NCBI GenBank assembly: GCA_963677085.2
Contig: CAXXFH010000006.1
Span: forward strand, 868,001-932,000
Reading direction: 5' to 3'
From: G963677085 sp963677085
Lineage (GTDB): Bacteria > Planctomycetota > Planctomycetia > Pirellulales > Thermoguttaceae
DNA length: 64,000 nucleotides
In this document: one piece after another, positions 53,223 through 61,252 of the stretch
How positions within the stretch are numbered: the stretch's first letter is position 1
How the letters are laid out: each line of letters starts with the position of its first letter
The notes under the pieces: generated by a model
What the model was told of the DNA's origin: nothing
The model's input: the letters and a program-made list of their open reading frames with translations, nothing else
Database searches by the model: none
Made by a program: the position numbers and the translations under genes

Positions 53223-54115
53223 AGTACGCCTATTACCCTGGATGTTCGCTGGAGTGCAACGCCGCGTCCTACGACGACTCTACCCGCGCGGTGGCCGACT
53301 TGTTGGGCCTGAAACTCCTCGAAATCGACGATTGGAACTGCTGTGGCGCGACCGAGTATTTTACCCAGGACGAACTGACGGCCTGCTCGGTGATCGCCCG
53401 AAACCTGGCCCTGGTCGACGACCAACTCGACCAGCTCGTGGCCCCTTGTGCGGCCTGCTTCTTGAATCTCAAGAAGGTCGACAAGCTGATGGGCGACTTC
53501 CCCGAGATGAACAAGAAGGTCAACCAGGCCCTGGCCGCCGGTGGTTTGGCTTACACGCCGGGCCGGGTGCAGGTGCGCCACATCCTGGACGTGATCTACG
53601 AGGACATCGGCGAGACGGCCATTCGCGACAAGGTCGTGCGTCCGCTCACCGGGTTGCGCGTTGCGCCGTATTACGGCTGTCAGGTGGTTCGCCCCGTGAC
53701 GGCCGGCGACCACACCGAGTATCCGATGCGAATGGACGAGCTGTTCACCTGGCTCGGCGCCGAGGTGGTCGACTACCCGGTGAAGGCCCATTGCTGCGGC
53801 GGTCACATGACCCAGATCAGCGAGCCGCAGGCGTTCGAGCTGCACCGCCGCCTGCTGCAGAGCGCGGTCGACTACAACGCCGACATGATCCTTTGCATGT
53901 GCCCGATGTGCCAGTTGAACCTGGACGCCTATCAGGGCCGCGTCAACGGCCTGTTCAACACGGCCTTCCACATGCCGATCGTTTACTTCACCCAGATGTT
54001 GGGCATCGCCTTCGGGATCGACGCCAAGAAGCTGGGATTCGGCAAGGAGCTGGTACCGGCGATGCCGGTGTTGGAATCGAAGCTCAAGGCCGAGCCCTCG
54101 GGGGCCGCGTCGTAA
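53219..54115 (+). CDS. hdrB: Heterodisulfide reductase subunit B
   Basis: 298 aa starting with a GTG. It has two CCG domains: CSLECN, WNCCGATEY and APCAACFLN in the first half; YGCQVV, AHCCGGHM and CMCPMCQ in the second. In methanogen HdrB these bind two non-cubane [4Fe-4S] clusters that cleave the CoM-S-S-CoB disulfide. Bacteria lack that disulfide, so here the acceptor is probably another thiol/disulfide or a protein partner. Overlaps hdrC by 4 bp, translationally coupled. Confidence 0.93.
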   Translation: MKYAYYPGCSLECNAASYDDSTRAVADLLGLKLLEIDDWNCCGATEYFTQDELTACSVIARNLALVDDQLDQLVAPCAACFLNLKKVDKLMGDFPEMNKKVNQALAAGGLAYTPGRVQVRHILDVIYEDIGETAIRDKVVRPLTGLRVAPYYGCQVVRPVTAGDHTEYPMRMDELFTWLGAEVVDYPVKAHCCGGHMTQISEPQAFELHRRLLQSAVDYNADMILCMCPMCQLNLDAYQGRVNGLFNTAFHMPIVYFTQMLGIAFGIDAKKLGFGKELVPAMPVLESKLKAEPSGAAS

Positions 54116-54180
54116 GGGGCGATTATCTCCCTGGAACATGGCCAGCAATACATTGACATAAACGAACTGGAGAATAAACG

Positions 54181-56205
54181 ATGGCCGAAAAAGTCGGCAT
54201 TTATGTTTGCCACTGCGGCAGCAATATCGCCGGGACGGTCGACGTGGAGGATGTCGCCAAGTGGGCAGGCGCCAACCTGAAAGACGTCGTCGTGGCGAAG
54301 GACTACAAGTTCATGTGCTCGTCTTTGGGACAGCAGATGATCGAAGAGGATATCAAGAAAGAGGGTCTTACCCGCATCGTCGTGGCCGCCTGTTCGCCAC
54401 ACCTGCACGAAAAGACCTTCCGCCGGGCGTGCGAAAACGCCGGTATGAACCCTTACCTGTGCCAGATGACCAACATCCGCGAGCACGTCTCTTGGGTAAC
54501 CAAGAGCAAGGAGGCGGGCACGGTTAAGGCCAAGGCGCTCGTCTCCGCGTCGGTCGAACGCGTGAAGCTTCAGCAGCCGCTCGAGCCGATGTTCGTCGAT
54601 GTGAATCCGGCTACGCTGGTCGTGGGCGGCGGCATCGCCGGGCTGCAAGCGGCCCTGGAACTGGCCGACGCCGGCCACCACGTTTACCTTGTGGAACGCG
54701 AGCCGAGCATCGGCGGCCACATGGCCCAGTTCGACAAAACCTTCCCGACGCTGGACTGCTCGGCTTGTATTCTGACACCTAAGATGTCGGAAGCCGGCCA
54801 GCACGAAAACATCACGCTGATGACCTATTCCGAATTGGAAGAGGTCAGCGGTTCGGTGGGCAGTTTCAAGGTGAAGGTTCGCAAGAAGGCCAAGCGGGTC
54901 GACGAAGAGTCGTGCACCGGCTGCGGCATCTGCATGGAAAAATGCCCGCGAAAGGTCGTCGACACCGAGTTCGAGGCCGGTATGGGTTACCGCAAGGCCA
55001 TCTACACACCCTTCCCGCAGGCCGTGCCGCGCACGCCCGTGCTGGATGTCGAGTCGTGCATTTACTTCACGCGTGGTAAGTGCCAGGTTTGCTCGAAGGT
55101 GTGCCCTACGGACGCCATCCGCTACGACCAGGAAGACGAAATCGTCGACCTCGAAGTGGGCAACATCATTATCGCCACCGGCTGGAAGCTGTTCGACACG
55201 ACCAAGATTCCTCAATACGGTGCCGGCCGGCTGGCCAACGTGTATACCAACATGGAATTCGAGCGGCTCTGTAACGCCGCCGGTCCGACGGGCGGGAAGA
55301 TCGTGATGCGCGACGGCAAGACCGAACCCGAGTCGATCGCCATCGTCCATTGCGTTGGCAGCCGCGACGTGAATCACAATGCCTACTGCTCGTCGGTCTG
55401 CTGTATGGCCGCCTTGAAGTTTGGGCATCTGATCATCGAGAAGACCAAGGCCACGGTGCACTCGTTCTACATCGACATGCGAACGCCGATGAAGGAATAC
55501 GAAGAGTTCTACCAGCGGCTTCTCGAAGAGGGCATGAACTTCGTGCGCGGCAAGGTGGCCGAGGTAACCGACGCCGCCCGAATGCCCGAGGAACGCAACA
55601 AGCTCATCGTGCAGTATGAAGACACCCTGTTGGGCAAGCAGCGGCGACTGCCGGTCGACATGGTGGTGCTGATGGGCGCGATCGAGCCACAGGCCGACGC
55701 CAAGGATTTTGGTTTGAAGTGCGGCATCTCGTGCAGCATGGCCGGTTGGTACACCGAGCGGCATCCGAAGCTCGACCCGGTGGCCACGATGACCGATGGC
55801 GTGTTCGTGGCCGGCGCTTGCCAGGGGCCGAAGGATATTCCAGCGGCGGTGGCCCAGGGTGCGGCTGCGGCTGCCCGGGTGCAGGCCATGATTACCAAGG
55901 GCAAGGTGATGATCGAGCCAATCGTGGCGTCGATCAACGAGGAGAGGTGCTCGGGTTGCAAGGTGTGCAACAACATGTGCCCCTACAACGCGATCGACTT
56001 CGACGACGAGAAGGGTGTCAGCCGCGTGATTACGGCGCTGTGCAAGGGCTGTGGCACGTGTGTGGCGGCCTGCCCGGCGTCGGCCATCACCGGGGCCCAC
56101 TTCAACAACGAGCAGATCTTCGCCGAGATCGAAGGCACGCTCTGGGACGCGTTTTCCGGCAACGGTGGCGAAGGCGTCGAAGCCAAAGAGGAGACGTTGG
56201 TCTAG
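54181..56205 (+). CDS. hdrA: Heterodisulfide reductase subunit A (flavin-based bifurcating)
   Basis: 674 aa, full family length. N-terminal region with VCHCGSNIAG; FAD/Rossmann motif GGGIAGLQAALELADAGH near 142; the HdrA hallmark FPTLDCSACILTPKM; and four ferredoxin-type clusters (CTGCGICMEKCP, CQVCSKVCP, CSGCKVCNNMCP, CKGCGTCVAACP). HdrA holds the FAD that splits electrons from hydrogenase between ferredoxin and HdrBC. The start is well placed, 65 bp after hdrB. An intergenic repeat separates it from mvhD. Confidence 0.95.
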   Translation: MAEKVGIYVCHCGSNIAGTVDVEDVAKWAGANLKDVVVAKDYKFMCSSLGQQMIEEDIKKEGLTRIVVAACSPHLHEKTFRRACENAGMNPYLCQMTNIREHVSWVTKSKEAGTVKAKALVSASVERVKLQQPLEPMFVDVNPATLVVGGGIAGLQAALELADAGHHVYLVEREPSIGGHMAQFDKTFPTLDCSACILTPKMSEAGQHENITLMTYSELEEVSGSVGSFKVKVRKKAKRVDEESCTGCGICMEKCPRKVVDTEFEAGMGYRKAIYTPFPQAVPRTPVLDVESCIYFTRGKCQVCSKVCPTDAIRYDQEDEIVDLEVGNIIIATGWKLFDTTKIPQYGAGRLANVYTNMEFERLCNAAGPTGGKIVMRDGKTEPESIAIVHCVGSRDVNHNAYCSSVCCMAALKFGHLIIEKTKATVHSFYIDMRTPMKEYEEFYQRLLEEGMNFVRGKVAEVTDAARMPEERNKLIVQYEDTLLGKQRRLPVDMVVLMGAIEPQADAKDFGLKCGISCSMAGWYTERHPKLDPVATMTDGVFVAGACQGPKDIPAAVAQGAAAAARVQAMITKGKVMIEPIVASINEERCSGCKVCNNMCPYNAIDFDDEKGVSRVITALCKGCGTCVAACPASAITGAHFNNEQIFAEIEGTLWDAFSGNGGEGVEAKEETLV

Positions 56206-56232
56206 TGCTGCGTCAAACGTCGAACGACGGAC

Positions 56233-56298
56233 GGGTGCCACGGGCAGCTTGCATGCCCGTGTTCGGCACTGGCTGACAAGCAGCCAGTGGCACTCGTC
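56233..56298. repeat. Double-hairpin repeat (family C) inside the hdr-mvh operon
   Basis: CCACGGGCAGCTTGCATGCC and GGCTGACAAGCAGCCAGTGG form two hairpins between hdrA and mvhD, the only long gap in the operon. It may alter the mRNA stability of the two halves. Confidence 0.8.
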
Positions 56299-56356
56299 CA
56301 TGGCGGCCCGTCTTAAAGATCACTGACAACTGATAACTCATAACCGAAAACTCAAA

Positions 56357-56854
56357 ATGAGCGAATCCACCTTTGAACCGAAGATCGTCGGGTTCTTGTG
56401 CAACTGGTGCTCGTACCGGGCGGCCGACTTGGCCGGTTCGGCTCGCATCAAGCACGACCAGAACGTTCGCATCATCCGCGTGATGTGCAGCGGTCGGGTC
56501 GATCCCGCGTTTGTCATGAAGGCGTTCTCCATGGGCGCCGATGCTGTGATGATTGCCGGCTGTCACCCCGGCGAATGCCATTACATCGAGCAGAACTACA
56601 AGACCATGCGTCGCTACGCCATGATCAAGCAGACGATGACCGCCATGGGCCTGGAACCCGAGCGGCTGCAACTGGTCTGGGCCTCGGCCGCCGAAGGTCA
56701 ACAACTGGCCGAGTCCATCGACAAGATGGTCGAGGAAGTCCGCCAGCTTGGGCCGTTGAACTGGCCCGCTAGCTGGAAAGAAAACGACGACCGGCTCGAG
56801 GCGCTCGAGAGCATCGTCAAAGAGCACGAGGAGACGATGGAGGTGAAATCATGA
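56357..56854 (+). CDS. mvhD: Hydrogenase iron-sulfur subunit (MvhD)
   Basis: 165 aa. FLCNWCSYRAADLAG, RVMCSGRVDP and IAGCHPGECHYIEQNY are the three Cys blocks of the MvhD/FlpD family that hold a [2Fe-2S] cluster and pass electrons from the hydrogenase small subunit to HdrA. The C-terminus is a helix that contacts HdrA in known structures. Its stop overlaps the mvhG start (ATGA). Length is normal. Confidence 0.92.
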   Translation: MSESTFEPKIVGFLCNWCSYRAADLAGSARIKHDQNVRIIRVMCSGRVDPAFVMKAFSMGADAVMIAGCHPGECHYIEQNYKTMRRYAMIKQTMTAMGLEPERLQLVWASAAEGQQLAESIDKMVEEVRQLGPLNWPASWKENDDRLEALESIVKEHEETMEVKS

Positions 56855-57888
56855 GCGAAAAAGCCACGGAAACCCCGGCCAAAGGCAAGTTGGCTCTCTA
56901 TTGGGCCGCTTCCTGCGGCGGTTGCGAAATCGCCGTGCTGGGGATCGACGACAAGATCCTCGAAGTGGCCAAGCATTTCGACATCGTCTTCTGGCCCTGT
57001 GCCGCGGACGGAAAAGTTCACGACGTTGAAAAGATGGCCGACGGCGAAATCGACGTTTGCCTTTTCAACGGCGGCATCCGCACCAGCGAGCAGGAGTATA
57101 TGGCTCAACTGTTGCGGAAGAAGTCGAAGGTCTTGGTGGCCTTCGGCTCGTGTGCCAGCGAAGGTTGCATCCCCGGGCTGGCCAACGGCAACGACCGCAA
57201 GACCATTTTCGACACGGTCTACAAGGAAGGCTCGGCAACCTACCCGGAAAACCCGAAAGACGTTCGCCCGCAGCACGAGACCGAAATGCCCGAGGGCACG
57301 CTCTACCTGCCGGTGTTCTACGATACGCTGAAGACACTGGATCAGACCGTACCGGTCGACTACTACCTGCCCGGCTGCCCGCCCGAGGCCGACAACATTT
57401 GGGCGGCCATTGTGGCCATTCTGGAAGGCAATTTGCCGCCGGCCGGTTCGGTGATTGGTTCGCATACCACCGTGTGTGACGAATGCAAACGGACGCGAAC
57501 CGAGAAGAAGATCAAAAAGTTCTATCGCACCTGGGAAATCCAGCCCGACGACGAAACGTGCCTTCTGGAGCAGGGCCTGTTGTGTTGTGGTCCGGCCACG
57601 CGGGCGGGTTGCGGTGCACTGTGCCCGGTGGTCAACTCGCCGTGTATCGGTTGCCACGGAGCCAGCGAGGGTTCGCAAGACTTCGGTGCCCGGCTGATGA
57701 GTGCCCTGGCCTCGGTGATCGACAGCGACGACCCGGACGAGATCGACCAGATCATCCGCGAGGGCATTCCCGACCCGATCGGTAGTTTCTATCGCTTTAG
57801 CCTGGCGAAGAGCCTGCTGCGTCGCACTCGGCGTGTGGCCGACGGCAACGGTGGTACCCAGGCAGCCGCCGCCACGGAAGCCAAGTAA
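56851..57888 (+). CDS. mvhG: [NiFe]-hydrogenase small subunit (MvhG)
   Basis: 345 aa. The N-terminus YWAASCGGCEIAVLGIDD gives the proximal-cluster CxxC, and AFGSCASEGCIPGLANG and VDYYLPGCPPEADNIW complete the small-subunit cluster ligands. The later region with LLCCGPATRAGCGALCPVVN and SPCIGCHGASEG provides ligands for two more 4Fe-4S clusters. No Tat signal, so the enzyme is cytoplasmic, as expected for group 3 hydrogenases. It lies between mvhD (4-bp overlap) and mvhA (16-bp gap), consistent with one transcript. Confidence 0.93.
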   Translation: MSEKATETPAKGKLALYWAASCGGCEIAVLGIDDKILEVAKHFDIVFWPCAADGKVHDVEKMADGEIDVCLFNGGIRTSEQEYMAQLLRKKSKVLVAFGSCASEGCIPGLANGNDRKTIFDTVYKEGSATYPENPKDVRPQHETEMPEGTLYLPVFYDTLKTLDQTVPVDYYLPGCPPEADNIWAAIVAILEGNLPPAGSVIGSHTTVCDECKRTRTEKKIKKFYRTWEIQPDDETCLLEQGLLCCGPATRAGCGALCPVVNSPCIGCHGASEGSQDFGARLMSALASVIDSDDPDEIDQIIREGIPDPIGSFYRFSLAKSLLRRTRRVADGNGGTQAAAATEAK

Positions 57889-57904
57889 GCAGGAGAAAGA
57901 GAAT

Positions 57905-59389
57905 ATGAGTACAACGACTCCCCAAAAACGGATCTCAATCGATCCGATTACCCGGCTGGAAGGCCACGGCAAGATCGACATCTTCCTCAACGACGAGGGC
58001 GATGTCGAGAACTGCTACCTTCAGATTCCCGAGCTGCGCGGCTTCGAGCAGTTTTGCGTCGGCCGCGTGGCCGAGGACATGCCGAACCTGACCGCGCGGA
58101 TTTGCGGCGTTTGTCCCGAGGCTCACCACATGGCGGCCACCAAGGCGCTGGATGCCGTGTTCCATGTGGATCCGCCGCCGACGGCCAAGAAGCTCCGCGA
58201 GCTGTTCTACAGTATCTTCTTCGCCACCGACCATACGACCCATTTCTACGCCCTGGGTGGGCCCGACTTCGTCGTCGGTCCCGAGGCCCCGGCCGCCGAG
58301 CGAAACATCCTCGGTGTGATCGCCAAGGTGGGCATGGATGTGGCCGGCAAGGTACTGAAGATGCGCCGCGACGGCCACCATCTAATCAAGCTGATGGGCG
58401 GCCGGCCCGTGCATCCCAACTGGGGTCTGCCCGGCGGTGTGAGCCGTGGGATCAACGAAGAGCAGCGCAAAGAGATCGAGGCGCTGGGACGCGACGCCAT
58501 CGAGTTTGCCAAGTTCTCGTTGCAGGTTTTCGACGACGTGGTGTTGAAGAACACCGACTACGTGAAGATCATCACCGGCGGCGTCTACACCCACCGGACC
58601 TACAACATGGGCATGGTCGACGAGAACAACAAGGCCAACTTCTACGACGGCAAGATCCGCGTGACCGGGCCCGACGGGAAGGAACACGCCAAGTACGACT
58701 GCAAGGACTACCGCGAGTACATCGCCGAGCGCGTTGAGCCTTGGTCGTATCTGAAGTTCCCGTACCTGAAGAAGATCGGTTGGAAGGGCTTCGTCGATGG
58801 CGAAGACTCGGGCGTGTACAAGGCCACTCCGCTGTCGCGTTGCAACGCGGCCGACGGCATGGCCACGCCGCTGGCCCAACAGGCGTACGAAAAGATGTAC
58901 GACACGCTGGGCGGCAAGCCGGTCGACCACACGCTGGCCACCCACTGGGCTCGACTCGTCGAGCTGCTCTACGCGGCCGAGCGTTGGGTCGAGTTGGCCA
59001 CCGATCCGGAGATCACCGGCAAGGACTACCGCACGCTGCCCACCGCCACGCCCACCGAGGGTGTCGGCTGCGTGGAAGCCCCGCGTGGTACGCTAACGCA
59101 CCACTACACGACCGACGAGCGCGGCGTGTTGACCAAGGTGAACCTGATCGTGGGCACCACGAACAACAACGCCCCGATCTGCATGTCGGTCAAAAAGGCG
59201 GCCCAAGGGCTGATCCACAAGGGCGAGGTTCGCGAGGGCCTGTTGAACATGGTCGAGATGGCCTTCCGTGCCTACGACCCGTGTTTCGGCTGTGCCACTC
59301 ACAGCCTGGTCGGCCAGATGCCGCTGGAAGTGAGCATCCGCGACCCGAAGGGCGAAGTGCTCGATCGGCTGGATCAGTATATTGACTAG
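57905..59389 (+). CDS. mvhA: [NiFe]-hydrogenase large subunit (MvhA)
   Basis: 494 aa from the ATG at 57905 with AGGAG upstream; the frame is open 24 codons earlier inside mvhG. The L1 motif RICGVCPEAHH (residues 65-75) and the L2 motif DPCFGCATH (458-466) provide the four Ni-Fe Cys ligands (67, 70, 460, 463). Twenty-eight residues after His466 form the C-terminal extension that a maturation protease removes once nickel is inserted. The sequence belongs with group 3c methyl-viologen-reducing hydrogenases, in keeping with the Hdr and MvhD genes. A rho-independent terminator follows. Confidence 0.94.
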   Translation: MSTTTPQKRISIDPITRLEGHGKIDIFLNDEGDVENCYLQIPELRGFEQFCVGRVAEDMPNLTARICGVCPEAHHMAATKALDAVFHVDPPPTAKKLRELFYSIFFATDHTTHFYALGGPDFVVGPEAPAAERNILGVIAKVGMDVAGKVLKMRRDGHHLIKLMGGRPVHPNWGLPGGVSRGINEEQRKEIEALGRDAIEFAKFSLQVFDDVVLKNTDYVKIITGGVYTHRTYNMGMVDENNKANFYDGKIRVTGPDGKEHAKYDCKDYREYIAERVEPWSYLKFPYLKKIGWKGFVDGEDSGVYKATPLSRCNAADGMATPLAQQAYEKMYDTLGGKPVDHTLATHWARLVELLYAAERWVELATDPEITGKDYRTLPTATPTEGVGCVEAPRGTLTHHYTTDERGVLTKVNLIVGTTNNNAPICMSVKKAAQGLIHKGEVREGLLNMVEMAFRAYDPCFGCATHSLVGQMPLEVSIRDPKGEVLDRLDQYID

Positions 59390-59425
59390 GATGAGTCAGT
59401 TTGAGTAATTGACCGACACCAATCC

Positions 59426-59458
59426 AAGCCCCCCGGCTGCGGCCGAGGGGCTTTTTGT
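59426..59458 (+). terminator. Rho-independent terminator after mvhA
   Basis: AAGCCCC at 59426 pairs with GGGGCTT at 59447-59453, with a GC-rich loop, followed by TTTTTGTGTTT. It lies 37 bp downstream of the mvhA stop and separates the structural genes from the maturation genes. Confidence 0.85.
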
Positions 59459-59658
59459 GTTTCCGCAAAAAACCGCGACCGTTGATCGCAGTTGCCGTCG
59501 CTAGACCCTACCCGCCGAACAGGATAGACTAGGTGGGGTAGGTAAACGGCAGCCACGAATTTGACTGTCTCACTCATTTCAGAAGGCTTTCGGTTGGTTA
59601 CGAATCTGTAACAGTCGAATAAACCTTTTGCCCGCCAACCCCTACTCCCTTCTGCCCC

Positions 59659-60123
59659 ATGAAAACCCTCATCATCGGCCTCGGAAATCCCATCGTCACC
59701 GACGACAGCGTCGGGCTGCGCGTTGCTCAGGAACTCGAAAAGCGGCTCGCCGGGCGCGACGACGTCGAGGTGGTCGAAGACTGCTGGGGGGGGCTGAAGC
59801 TCATGGAGCGGATGATCGGCTATCAGCGGGCCATCGTCGTCGACGCCATCTGCACCGGGGCCGCCCCGGGCACGATCCACCACCTGCGTCCCGGCCAACT
59901 GGACACTCAGCGAAGCGCCTCGGCCCACGATGTGAACCTGCCTACGGCCCTGGAATTTGGGCGAAAAGCGGGCATGGAACTGCCCTCAGAAGATGCCATC
60001 CAGCTTGTCGGAATTGAGGCGGCCGATATACTGAATTTTGGGGAGCAATGTACCCCAGAGGTCGAGGCGGCTATCCCCCGTGCGGTCGAGGACGTGCTCC
60101 GGTTCCTCGAGGCCAGGGATTAG
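59659..60123 (+). CDS. Hydrogenase maturation protease (HyaD/HycI/FrcD type)
   Basis: 154 aa. IIGLGNPIVTDDSVGLRV carries the GxGN motif and the Asp (or Glu) that binds nickel; VVDAICTGAAPGTIH and ASAHDVNLPTAL supply the second Asp and the His. It removes the C-terminal extension of the large subunit after Ni insertion. It follows mvhA closely, and MvhA here has exactly the extension that such a protease recognises. The gene lies after the terminator, so it may be expressed separately. Confidence 0.9.
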   Translation: MKTLIIGLGNPIVTDDSVGLRVAQELEKRLAGRDDVEVVEDCWGGLKLMERMIGYQRAIVVDAICTGAAPGTIHHLRPGQLDTQRSASAHDVNLPTALEFGRKAGMELPSEDAIQLVGIEAADILNFGEQCTPEVEAAIPRAVEDVLRFLEARD

Positions 60124-60248
60124 AAGGCGTTTCGAAACTACCGACAGGGACGTTCGTTCGGCCGGTTTATGAAGCCGAAACCGGGTTTTGAAACCGCCCC
60201 TAGAAAAAACGCGGACACCCTCAATGCTTCTGAAGGAGAAACACCACC

Positions 60249-60695
60249 ATGATCTCTCCCGAAGTCCTGCGGCGCTACCCCTATTTCGTTGGGATCAGCG
60301 AGGAAACCCTCAAAGAAATTGCCATGATCGCCGAGGAAGCGAATATCCCGGCGAATACGCAACTTTTCAACGAGGGGGACCCGGCCGATTACCTCTCGGT
60401 GATTGTTTCTGGTGAGGTCAACATCCAGTACCTGCTGGGTACCGGAGAGATGCGCACCGTCGACACCCTGGTGGGCGGCGACCTGTTGATCTGGTCGGCC
60501 CTGATCGAACCCTACAAAACCACAGCCATCGGCACCACGACGCAAGAGACGCACTTGGTGAAGATCAACGCCCGTAAGCTCCGTGCGTTGTGCGAGAAAG
60601 ACCCCGAGGTGGGGTACCGGCTGACCACGCAGGTGGCCAAGCTACTGGCCCATCGCCTGGAAAGTGCCCGGGTGCAATTGGCCGTGGTGGATTGA
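60249..60695 (+). CDS. Stand-alone cyclic-nucleotide-binding domain protein
   Basis: 148 aa, preceded by AAGGAG. A single cNMP-binding beta-barrel: PYFVGISEETLKEIAMIAEE, FNEGDPADYLSVIVSGEVNI and LVGGDLLIWSALIEPY. The classic phosphate-binding RxA motif is not obvious (TTAIGTTTQ occupies that place), and there is no helix-turn-helix, so it is not a Crp-type regulator by itself. A role as a sensor or allosteric partner in the hydrogenase locus is possible; a chance neighbour is also possible. Confidence 0.8.
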   Translation: MISPEVLRRYPYFVGISEETLKEIAMIAEEANIPANTQLFNEGDPADYLSVIVSGEVNIQYLLGTGEMRTVDTLVGGDLLIWSALIEPYKTTAIGTTTQETHLVKINARKLRALCEKDPEVGYRLTTQVAKLLAHRLESARVQLAVVD

Positions 60696-60704
60696 ATTGA
60701 GAGG

Positions 60705-60800
60705 GGCGAGGGACGAGGGGCGGGGGACGAGAGGAAACCGTTTTGCTCGTCTTCTGTTCCTGTTTACGCATCCCTCGTCCCTATCCCCTATTCCCTCTCC
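60705..60800. repeat. Family H repeat, inverted pair before hypA
   Basis: GAGGGACGAGGGGCGGGGGA at about 60707 and TCCCTATCCCCTATTCCC near 60777 are inverted and together could form a long hairpin right upstream of hypA. Related strings occur at 36521 and 41268. Confidence 0.55.
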
Positions 60801-60801
60801 T

Positions 60802-61161
60802 ATGCACGAACTGTCTATCGTCGAAGCGTTGATCGAACAGGTCGAGAAGGAAGTCGACCGCAGTGGGCATCACGGCCGTGTGGCGAAGCTCGATCTGACG
60901 ATCGGCCGGCTCTCCGGCGTGTCTTGTGACTCGATCCGCTTCGCCTTCGAGTTGCTCAGTCCGAGCACGATCGTCGAGGGCGCCAGCGTCCACATCGATG
61001 AACCTTCGGCCGAGTGCGTCTGCGGCGTGTGCGGCCGGCGGACCGAAATCCACGAGCTTCTGGCCCAATGCCCCGATTGTGGCAGCTCGAAAATCGTCAT
61101 CGAGGGTGGCCGCGACCTCCTCCTGGAGAGTATTGAACTGGAGGAAGTAGACGACGGGTAG
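60802..61161 (+). CDS. hypA: Hydrogenase nickel-insertion protein HypA
   Basis: 119 aa from the ATG at 60802; the longer frame crosses a repeat. MHELS gives the Ni-binding His2 and Glu3. A zinc ribbon at C74xxC77 and C90xxC93 (CGVCG, CPDCG) is intact. HypA delivers nickel to the hydrogenase large subunit together with HypB, which follows 91 bp downstream. Confidence 0.92.
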   Translation: MHELSIVEALIEQVEKEVDRSGHHGRVAKLDLTIGRLSGVSCDSIRFAFELLSPSTIVEGASVHIDEPSAECVCGVCGRRTEIHELLAQCPDCGSSKIVIEGGRDLLLESIELEEVDDG

Positions 61162-61175
61162 TGGTCACACCGTCG

Positions 61176-61225
61176 GATATGCTTTAGCATAGAAGGTAGG
61201 TTATGCTTCAGCATAACCTACCTTC
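61176..61225. repeat. Family A palindromes, between hypA and hypB
   Basis: A degenerate copy (ATATGCTTTAGCATAG) is followed by a perfect copy at 61194-61221 with 13-bp arms (GGTAGGTTATGCT and its complement) around TC. It is the best copy in the window. Confidence 0.85.
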
Positions 61226-61252
61226 ACCACCCACTACCCACACCATCTCCCT

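Noticed and set aside
53983..56301. A 772-aa minus-strand frame opposite hdrA
   Set aside because: hdrA is certain from its cluster motifs; the antisense frame is His/Val/Asp-rich as expected for a shadow in high-GC DNA.
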